Positions 58,936-64,000 of a stretch of DNA of 64,000 bases are shown here, piece after piece. The DNA is from Pseudosporangium ferrugineum (GTDB lineage Bacteria; Actinomycetota; Actinomycetes; Mycobacteriales; Micromonosporaceae). The notes beneath the pieces were generated by a model. The model was not told the DNA's origin. It saw only the letters and a list, made by a program, of their open reading frames with translations, and did not search any database. The stretch spans positions 432,244-496,243 of the forward strand of contig NZ_PVZG01000004.1 of NCBI RefSeq assembly GCF_003002065.1, given 5' to 3'. Every line of letters starts with the position of its first letter. The stretch's first letter is position 1. Made by a program: the position numbers and the translations under genes.

Positions 58936-59119
58936 GGCCGGCGACGAACCGGGCGAGAGCGCGGAGTCCGTCGCCGATGTCCGGTCCGATGGACGACGAG
59001 GCGAGGAAGTAGCCGAAGGCCGCGCAGATGGCGGCCTGCCACAGCGGCAACCGTGCGTACCGCCACAGCAGGTAGACGAAGACGCCGAGCAGGATGACGG
59101 CGGAAACGGCGATCGTCAC
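58925..59119 (-). CDS. Small membrane protein (64 aa)
   Basis: 64 residues with two helices (VSAVILLGVFVYLLWRY and LWQAAICAAFGYFLASS). GTG start at 59119 overlaps the previous stop (GTGA). Likely another Spd-like spread protein by position; no family recognised. Confidence 0.6.
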   Translation of the reverse strand: MTIAVSAVILLGVFVYLLWRYARLPLWQAAICAAFGYFLASSSIGPDIGDGLRALARFVAGLDL

Positions 59120-59319
59120 ACGTCACCGCCGTTGCGGTTCCGCCGACCTCGGCGCGTACGGACGGCTCGGTCGGCGCCACCGTGTCCACCGCGCGGCTGA
59201 TGGCGTCGAGTCCAGCGCAACCGGGCGACGCACTTGCGGCACAGAGTCTGATGTCCGTCGCCGAGCATGGCGCCGCAGGAGCAGCTCGGGACCTGATTCG
59301 TGAAGTGCTGGGTGTCCAT
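59116..59319 (-). CDS. Small Cys-rich (zinc-ribbon-like) protein (67 aa)
   Basis: 67 residues starting MDTQHFTNQVPSCSCGAM, with CSCG and CRKC (C-x-C ... C-x2-C, about 13-31) that could bind Zn, then a basic tail (RTRRGRRNRN). AGGAG lies 11 bases before the ATG. First gene of the transfer operon; a DNA-binding or regulator role is only inferred. Confidence 0.55.
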   Translation of the reverse strand: MDTQHFTNQVPSCSCGAMLGDGHQTLCRKCVARLRWTRRHQPRGGHGGADRAVRTRRGRRNRNGGDV

Positions 59320-59473
59320 TGCTTGGGGTCTCCTCTCGTTCGGCGATGCGCGGTCCGCATCGACGCCACCGAGAGTGCGGCCAGAGGACGGGACGTGATC
59401 AGGTCGTGGCTGGACGTGTCCGAGACGTCTCGAATAGGGTGGTCGGGCTGCCGGACGTCCTGACGGGAAGACG

Positions 59474-60208
59474 ATGCCGAACGACCGACTACGCACGGCG
59501 ATGTTGGAACGGGGCCTCACGCCGGCCGCATTGGCCGAAGTGCTCAACGTCGATCCGAAGAGCGTCGAGCGATGGATCAGCGGACGCACGCCGTACCGCC
59601 GCCATCGGTATGCGGTCTCCGCTCACCTCGGCGTCGACGAGGTGTACCTGTGGCCGGACGCGCTGAGTTCGGATCAGGTCGCGAGTGCCAGCGAAAGCGA
59701 GATCATCAACATTTATCCGCACCGCTGGACCGTTCCGTCCGAGCTGTGGCGCACCATGTTCGACAACGCCGAGGAAGAGATCGGCGTCCTGGTCTACAGC
59801 GGCTTGTTCCTCTCCGAGGACGCCGGCATCCACCGAATCTTCCGCCAGAAGGCCGACGCCGGCGTGCGCGTACGCATCCTGTTGGGTGACCCGGACAGCG
59901 AGGTTGTAGCGCAACGCGGCGCCGATGAGGGCGTGGACGACGTCCAGGCCGCGAAGATCAAGAATGCGCTCGTGATGTACCGGCCGCTGCGCGAGGTCGA
60001 CGGCATCGAGTTCCGGCTGCACCGCACGGTGCTCTACAACTCGATCTACCGCTCCGATGACCAGCTGCTGGTCAACACGCACATCTACAGCTTCACCGCC
60101 GCTCAAGCACCGGTGCTCCACCTCCGCCGGGTGGCCGGCGGAGGCATGGTGTCCACGTACCTCGACAGTTTCGAGCGTGTGTGGGACGAAGCCACCCCGC
60201 TGGACTGA
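59474..60208 (+). CDS. HTH protein with DUF5919-like (PLD-like) domain, first
   Basis: 244 residues. The N-terminal helix-turn-helix reads LAEVLNVDPKSVERWISGR (about 20-38), an XRE-like fold. The rest resembles DUF5919: YPHRWTVPSELW, EEEIGVLVYSGLFLSED, VRVRILLGDPDS and HRTVLYNSIYRSDDQLLV, which recalls a phospholipase-D fold but has Thr where PLD enzymes have Lys in H-x-K. Its paralog is at 62109-62843. It is divergent from the transfer operon and upstream of a NUDIX gene, so it may act as element regulator. Confidence 0.75.
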   Translation: MPNDRLRTAMLERGLTPAALAEVLNVDPKSVERWISGRTPYRRHRYAVSAHLGVDEVYLWPDALSSDQVASASESEIINIYPHRWTVPSELWRTMFDNAEEEIGVLVYSGLFLSEDAGIHRIFRQKADAGVRVRILLGDPDSEVVAQRGADEGVDDVQAAKIKNALVMYRPLREVDGIEFRLHRTVLYNSIYRSDDQLLVNTHIYSFTAAQAPVLHLRRVAGGGMVSTYLDSFERVWDEATPLD

Positions 60209-60215
60209 GGCCAGC

Positions 60216-60692
60216 ATGGGACGGCGCATCGACTACTACGACGATCCGGACGCTCCTCGCGCGGCGTCGCTCGTCCCCTCAGCGAACGTGGTCGTCACCA
60301 ACGACTTCGGCGAGATCCTCCTCATCCGCCGTTCCGACAACGGCAACTGGGCGCTGCCAGGCGGCGCCATGGATCTCGGGGAGTCCCTGCCCGACGCGGC
60401 CGTACGCGAGACCGCGGAGGAGACCGGAGTCGACGTCGAGATCACCGGCCTTGCCGGCCTTTACACCGACCCCCGCCACGTCATCCTCTACACCAGCGAC
60501 GGCGAGGTGCGCCAGGAGTTCTCCGTTGTCTTCGTCGCCCGAGCCGTCGGTGGAACGCCGAAGACCAGCGCCGAGAGCACCGAGGTTCGGTGGGTGCCCG
60601 TCCGGGAGATTGGGGCGCTTCCGATGGACCGGTCGATGCGCATGCGGCTCGACCATTTCCTGGATGCACCCGGGGACGTACACCTTGGATAG
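60216..60692 (+). CDS. NUDIX hydrolase
   Basis: 158 residues with a complete NUDIX box: GGAMDLGESLPDAAVRETAE begins near residue 47, and continues E-T-G-V-D (G-x5-E-x7-R-E-x2-E-E-x-G). It should hydrolyse a nucleoside diphosphate linked to X. NUDIX genes accompany regulators on several actinomycete integrative elements. It starts 7 bp after the HTH/DUF5919 gene with GAGGCC as a weak ribosome binding site. Confidence 0.85.
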   Translation: MGRRIDYYDDPDAPRAASLVPSANVVVTNDFGEILLIRRSDNGNWALPGGAMDLGESLPDAAVRETAEETGVDVEITGLAGLYTDPRHVILYTSDGEVRQEFSVVFVARAVGGTPKTSAESTEVRWVPVREIGALPMDRSMRMRLDHFLDAPGDVHLG

Positions 60693-61137
60693 CGACTGGC
60701 TCAGCGCCTTCGCCGATGTCTTCTCCGCGGTCGGCACGGTCGGCGCCTTCCTGGTCGGCTTCCTGCTCCTACGTCGCGAGCACCGCCGGGAGGCGGACCG
60801 TGCTGAGGATGAGCGGCGCGCCCAAGCGGAGCGCATCAGCGCGTGGGTCGAGCTGATCCGCAAAGTCGACGGCAGTCGCGACCTCTCCTTCCACGTCCAC
60901 AACGCGAGCGACATGCCCATCTACGAGGTGGAACTGCCGATGCCGACGCGCGACGGCGAGGACGCCGGATCGGAGTTCGTCGGCCTGGTGCCGCCCGGAC
61001 GTACCATCCAACGAGCCGCGCCGACAGACTGGCTGCGGACGTATGTCGAGCCTGAGCCCGTGCAGATCGAGTTCTTGGACAGCGCCGGCCGCCGGTGGAG
61101 CCGCGACGAACAGGGGTCGCTGAGTCGGATGGAATGA
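60664..61137 (+). CDS. Small membrane-anchored protein
   Basis: 157 residues from ATG 60664, which overlaps the NUDIX gene by 29 bp; a TTG at 60685 is an alternative. One N-terminal helix (VFSAVGTVGAFLVGFLLL) leads into a charged helix (RREHRREADRAEDERRAQAE) and a beta-rich domain (SFHVHNASDMPIYEVEL). The layout resembles small one-helix proteins with an Ig-like domain. No name can be given. It converges on the HD-domain gene. Confidence 0.6.
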   Translation: MHPGTYTLDSDWLSAFADVFSAVGTVGAFLVGFLLLRREHRREADRAEDERRAQAERISAWVELIRKVDGSRDLSFHVHNASDMPIYEVELPMPTRDGEDAGSEFVGLVPPGRTIQRAAPTDWLRTYVEPEPVQIEFLDSAGRRWSRDEQGSLSRME

Positions 61138-61139
61138 CC

Positions 61140-61688
61140 TCAGCGTTCGTTGAGCGCAGCCGTGACGACTCGAACCGAGTTGACGATCAGCGGACTCGCC
61201 TCGCGGATCGACTCCGCCACGACGTCGCCGTCACCGTATCGGGTGAGGATTTCGGCTAGGCGTTGCTCGACGTCGGTCGGCTCACCGACGGGCGTCGTTG
61301 TCATGTCCGCATACGTGATGGCGTCGGACACCAGACCCTCGACCAGCGGGAACTCGTCGATCAGTTGGCCGGCGAGGCCGCGGTTGCGGGCCTCGATGAA
61401 CGCGCATGAGTGGTGTGCGACCAGTCGGCAAACCACCTCGTCGGCGCGGGCCACATCGCGCAGATAGCGGGCGCCGTCGAGCTGGTGCATACCCGTCACC
61501 ACGAGGTCGGGGGCATATCCGACGTCGTGTAGCCACGCAGCGGCGACCAGTGCCGGGCCTTCGTCACCGACGAGACGGGCGACCGCCTCCGCCTTGCGCC
61601 CGACACCTTGGCTGTGTGACCAGCGGCGCGGGATCGACTCGGCCAGCAACTGGCGCGCAAGGTGGCGGGCATGTTCGATCTGCTCCAC
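61140..61688 (-). CDS. HD-domain phosphohydrolase-like protein
   Basis: 182 residues. HD-domain ligands: WSHSQGVG (His), AAWLHDVGYAPD (His-Asp), LVAHHS and TYADM. This is the metal-dependent phosphohydrolase fold; nucleotide substrates are common. It resembles HD proteins associated with nucleotide signalling or metabolism. It faces, and nearly touches, the small membrane protein gene (2 bp apart). Confidence 0.75.
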   Translation of the reverse strand: MEQIEHARHLARQLLAESIPRRWSHSQGVGRKAEAVARLVGDEGPALVAAAWLHDVGYAPDLVVTGMHQLDGARYLRDVARADEVVCRLVAHHSCAFIEARNRGLAGQLIDEFPLVEGLVSDAITYADMTTTPVGEPTDVEQRLAEILTRYGDGDVVAESIREASPLIVNSVRVVTAALNER

Positions 61689-61731
61689 GGGAGCAGACTA
61701 ACGAACCGCCCGTCCGGCGCCGCCGGACTTG

Positions 61732-61971
61732 CTACCTGTTGTCGCCCTCTTCGACGTGGCTCTCTTGAGAGGCTCCGGCCAGCAGCACGACGGCAAGCCG
61801 ATCCGCGACGGGCGGCGAGATGTCGCCGACGCGAACAACCGCGGTGCCCTGACGCCCGATGGCGTCATACAGCGCCGGGAACTCCTGTCCGACGTCGAAG
61901 CCGGCGTCCTCCAGTGCAAGCGCCAGGCGTTCCGCGGACGTTCGCGCCAGTTCTTCGTCAGCTCTCGCCAT
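61732..61971 (-). CDS. Small hypothetical element protein (79 aa)
   Basis: 79 residues, soluble, with a helical start (ADEELARTSAERLALALED) and a beta-alpha second half (QGTAVVRVGDISPPVADRLA). The start at 61971 has a weak ribosome binding site. It is divergent from the second HTH/DUF5919 gene, and the 137-bp spacer may be a regulatory region. Unrecognised family. Confidence 0.5.
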   Translation of the reverse strand: MARADEELARTSAERLALALEDAGFDVGQEFPALYDAIGRQGTAVVRVGDISPPVADRLAVVLLAGASQESHVEEGDNR

Positions 61972-62108
61972 CGCCGCCCGTCCGCCCAGTCCTCTGTGCC
62001 TACTCGATCGACTTTGCACCGCGCGTAACAGAAAGGGGACCACGCCGTTAGGACGTCTTGGGACTTCTTGGCTAGGATGGCGGTCTCGCCAGCGATGGGA
62101 GTCGTTGC

Positions 62109-62843
62109 GTGAACCATCCACTCGCCCGCGCCCTACGCGGCGCTGGCATCAACGCCGTCGACGTCGCGTCACGTCTCGGCGTCGACCCGAAGACCGTGCA
62201 ACGGTGGATGACCGGACGCCAGCCGTACCCCCGCCACCGCGACGCACTGGTCAAAATGACCGGCTGGTCCCCGCACGACCTCTGGCCGGAGATGTCCAGG
62301 CCGACCGATCCCGCAACTCAAGCGGATGAGGTGCGTATCGTCTACCCGCACCGCTCCGCGGTGCCGGCCGATGCATGGGTACGGCTGCTGAGCAGGGCCG
62401 ATCACGAGATCGCAATCCTGGCGTACAGCGCGCTCTTCCTCGCCGAGAACGTCGCAGTCACCGATCTGCTGCGCGAGAAGGCACGGCAGGGCGTACGGGT
62501 GCGCATTGCGCTGGGCGATCCTGCCGGTCGGCACGTCGCCAGCCGGGGAGACGAGGAACGCATCGGCGCCGGCATGAGCGCTCGCATCCGTACAGCTCTG
62601 GTCGGCTTCGGCCCGCTTGCCGCGGAGTCCGGAGTCGCGCTGGGACTGCATGACACCGTGCTCTACAACTCGATATGCCGCTCCGATGACGAGCTACTGG
62701 TCAGCTCACACATCTACGGCCGCCCGGGGGCCCACGCACCGGTACTGCATCTCAAGGGGAACCGCGCAGACGGAATGGTGGCGACCTATCTGGCCTCGTT
62801 CGAGCGTGTGTGGTCCGTGGTGAAGCCCGCCATCGGCTTGTAA
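62109..62843 (+). CDS. HTH protein with DUF5919-like (PLD-like) domain, second
   Basis: 244 residues, same plan as 59474-60208: the HTH VASRLGVDPKTVQRWMTGR (about 19-37), then IVYPHRSAVPADAW, ADHEIAILAYSALFLAEN, VRVRIALGDPAGRHV and HDTVLYNSICRSDDELLV. GTG start at 62109 after GGGAGTCGTTGC. Both copies keep H-x-T-V-L-Y-N-S-I-x-R-S-D-D, so this surface is conserved and probably functional. Its tail overlaps the convergent small Cys protein gene by 58 bp. Confidence 0.75.
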   Translation: MNHPLARALRGAGINAVDVASRLGVDPKTVQRWMTGRQPYPRHRDALVKMTGWSPHDLWPEMSRPTDPATQADEVRIVYPHRSAVPADAWVRLLSRADHEIAILAYSALFLAENVAVTDLLREKARQGVRVRIALGDPAGRHVASRGDEERIGAGMSARIRTALVGFGPLAAESGVALGLHDTVLYNSICRSDDELLVSSHIYGRPGAHAPVLHLKGNRADGMVATYLASFERVWSVVKPAIGL

Positions 62844-63064
62844 CCTCCGGCCGTCCGGACTCCTCCCGCACCCGGTCGGCGTTTGGGCAGGACACCGTAC
62901 CGAAGGAGCACGTGCTGCGCTGCGTACCTACCTCTGCACGGCTCAGGTTCAGAGCAAGTGACGCACAGGCCGCACGGCGTCACGGGAAGGTGGCAGTACA
63001 GGTCAACCTCGGCAGCCGCGATCTCGGCACGGGCAACATGGGAGAGGTACACCGTCGAGGTCAT
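62786..63064 (-). CDS. Small Cys-containing element protein (92 aa)
   Basis: 92 residues: MTSTVYLSHVARAEIAAAEV, then a Cys cluster YCHLPVTPCGLCVTCSEPEP with a further CRGR (five Cys in about 25 residues), which may bind Zn. AAGGAATGCATC precedes the ATG at 63064. It is the last of three overlapping small genes. No family name is certain. Confidence 0.6.
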   Translation of the reverse strand: MTSTVYLSHVARAEIAAAEVDLYCHLPVTPCGLCVTCSEPEPCRGRYAAQHVLLRYGVLPKRRPGAGGVRTAGGYKPMAGFTTDHTRSNEAR

Positions 63065-63318
63065 GATGCATTCCTTGACGACGGCCAGTGCGGCAGGTGC
63101 CGAATGACCTCCAGGCGTACCTGCGCATACCGCACCTCCCCCTCGAAGCCGTTGCTCCAAAGCGGAACACCATCAACCATGACCCACGGACCGTCGTCGA
63201 GATAGACGAGGCCATGCACTTCGGTAACGCGCAAGGTCACGCTTCCCACCCCGTAGCAGCAGCCCGGCTCTTCCACCTGGATCACGTCTCCGACCTGGAG
63301 CGGCACCAGACTGGTCAC
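63061..63318 (-). CDS. Small beta-rich element protein (85 aa)
   Basis: 85 residues: MTSLVPLQVGDVIQVEEPG, then repeated beta-strand patterns (VTLRVTEVHGLVYLDDGPWV and VRYAQVRLEVIRHL), consistent with a small SH3- or KOW-like barrel. GTG start overlaps the previous stop and its own stop overlaps the next start, so the three small genes form one coupled operon. Function unknown. Confidence 0.6.
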   Translation of the reverse strand: MTSLVPLQVGDVIQVEEPGCCYGVGSVTLRVTEVHGLVYLDDGPWVMVDGVPLWSNGFEGEVRYAQVRLEVIRHLPHWPSSRNAS

Positions 63319-63557
63319 GGCTGGCCGCCCTTATGGTCGATCTCCTCGGCAAGCTCCACCGTCGATGTGATCGAACGCCCGGGAACCATGGCCAATCGCG
63401 CGGACGCATACCGCAGGTCTTCGCAGCCGGAGACCCGGCAGACGAGACACGCGCCGACAACCGGGTCGTCGGTGTGGGCGATGACGACCGCCCGGTAGTA
63501 GGCCACGAGCCGGGCGGCGAGAGGTACGTACTCCGGTTCGAACTGTCCAAAAGTCAT
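63315..63557 (-). CDS. Small Cys-containing element protein (80 aa)
   Basis: 80 residues: MTFGQFEPEYVPLAARLVAY, DDPVVGACLVCRVSGCEDLR (C-x2-C-x4-C) and a polar end. GGAGGAACCCTCG precedes the ATG at 63557. First gene of the three-gene operon. Zn binding is possible but not proved. Confidence 0.6.
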   Translation of the reverse strand: MTFGQFEPEYVPLAARLVAYYRAVVIAHTDDPVVGACLVCRVSGCEDLRYASARLAMVPGRSITSTVELAEEIDHKGGQP

Positions 63558-63746
63558 CGAGGGTTCCTCCGTCGGCTGGCAGCCCGGCCGCCCGGAGATC
63601 ACTGTCACGGACGGCCGGGGCCTTCAGGCAGCCGGTGTCCCAATGCGTATGCGATCTACTGAGCTTCTGGGGTTGAGGTCACTCTCAAGTCCACATCGTC
63701 ACTTTGGGTGATTCCTGCCGGTTCGGGACTGCTGTCTAGTTAGGGC

Positions 63747-64000
63747 ATGCGATACGGGGATGGCGGCGGGGTTGGACCGCAACAACGCGCCCGCCGGGAG
63801 CAGGTACGACGGCAAGCGGCACGGATGTTCGCTGCCGGAGCGAGCGCGCCGCAGGTAGCCGCCGATCTGGAGATCTCCACGAAGTCGGCGTACGCGTGGC
63901 GGCGGGCGTGGAAAGCCGGCGGCGAACAGGCCCTGGCCTCACGCGGAGCGCCCGGACCCGACCCGGTGCTGTCCGAAGTCCAGGTCCAGAGGCTGATCAA
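63747..64000 (+). CDS. IS630-family transposase, 5' part
   Basis: 84 codons before the window ends. The protein opens MRYGDGGGVGPQQRARREQV and contains a helix-turn-helix (AAGASAPQVAADLEISTKSA, about 29-48) followed by YAWRRAWKAGGEQALASRG. This is the typical N-terminal winged-helix of IS630-type transposases; the DDE domain is beyond the edge. No terminal repeat could be confirmed because the other end is missing. It may have inserted in the element. Confidence 0.8.
   Translation, partial: MRYGDGGGVGPQQRARREQVRRQAARMFAAGASAPQVAADLEISTKSAYAWRRAWKAGGEQALASRGAPGPDPVLSEVQVQRLI

Noticed and set aside
54245..64000. Copy of the tRNA-Leu 3' end marking the right attachment site
   Set aside because: Looked for and not found in the window; the right end must be farther right or lost.

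Overview
The window is very GC-rich, its starts are often GTG with GGAGG-type ribosome binding sites, and neighbouring genes commonly overlap by ATGA or GTGA. Protein families (DUF7144, DUF6325, DUF6069, DUF2252, LAL-type LuxR regulators, an AICE-like element) point to a filamentous actinobacterium, most likely Micromonosporaceae (Actinoplanes-like). No species is claimed.

Region 1 (1-41.4 kb) looks like a stress or dormancy island. It holds two polyphosphate kinase 2 genes, two DUF1269 proteins, a DUF6325 protein, a DUF2252 protein, an M48 protease, an RDD protein, a metallophosphoesterase, a K+ channel, a Na+/H+ antiporter coupled to a (frameshifted) membrane-anchored phosphatase, a CtpF-like P-type ATPase, a ThrE-like exporter, an MFS pump, a diacylglycerol-kinase-like protein, three DUF7144 membrane proteins, two giant LAL/MalT-like LuxR regulators and a Ser/Thr kinase coupled to a lipoprotein. 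A 17-bp palindrome, roughly TCAYCC-N5-GGRTGA, recurs about 19 times in the intergenic DNA of this region. It usually lies 57-78 or 33-36 bp before a start codon and was not seen right of 41.4 kb. These genes therefore look like one regulon. Set within the island (30.3-34.7 kb) is a peptide/amino-acid module without the box: M24 and M20 peptidases, a small membrane protein and an APC permease.

Region 2 (41.4-54.2 kb) is ordinary accessory metabolism plus one notable locus. An AraC regulator is divergent from an SDR oxidoreductase, followed by an amidohydrolase. Then, on the minus strand, comes a Zn/Mn-type ABC importer (substrate-binding lipoprotein with a His-rich loop, ATPase, two permeases), an ArsR-family regulator, a GNAT acetyltransferase and a nicotianamine-synthase-like enzyme. 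This reads as a metal-uptake cluster with its own candidate metallophore enzyme. Both transcription units start near AAATGAAAA-containing elements. A polysaccharide deacetylase and a Baeyer-Villiger monooxygenase/esterase pair follow.

Region 3 (54.16-64 kb) is an integrated element. It begins at a tRNA-Leu(GAG) whose 3' half is overlapped, antisense, by the end of a large serine integrase gene. Then come a repeat-rich segment, an FtsK/TraB-like DNA translocase, DUF2637 and other small Spd-like genes, two paralogous HTH plus PLD-like regulators, a NUDIX hydrolase, an HD-domain protein, three small Cys-containing proteins and the start of an IS630-type transposase. The right end of the element is outside the window.

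Four genes in region 1 appear to be interrupted by single-base frameshifts. They may be real pseudogenes or uncorrected assembly errors.
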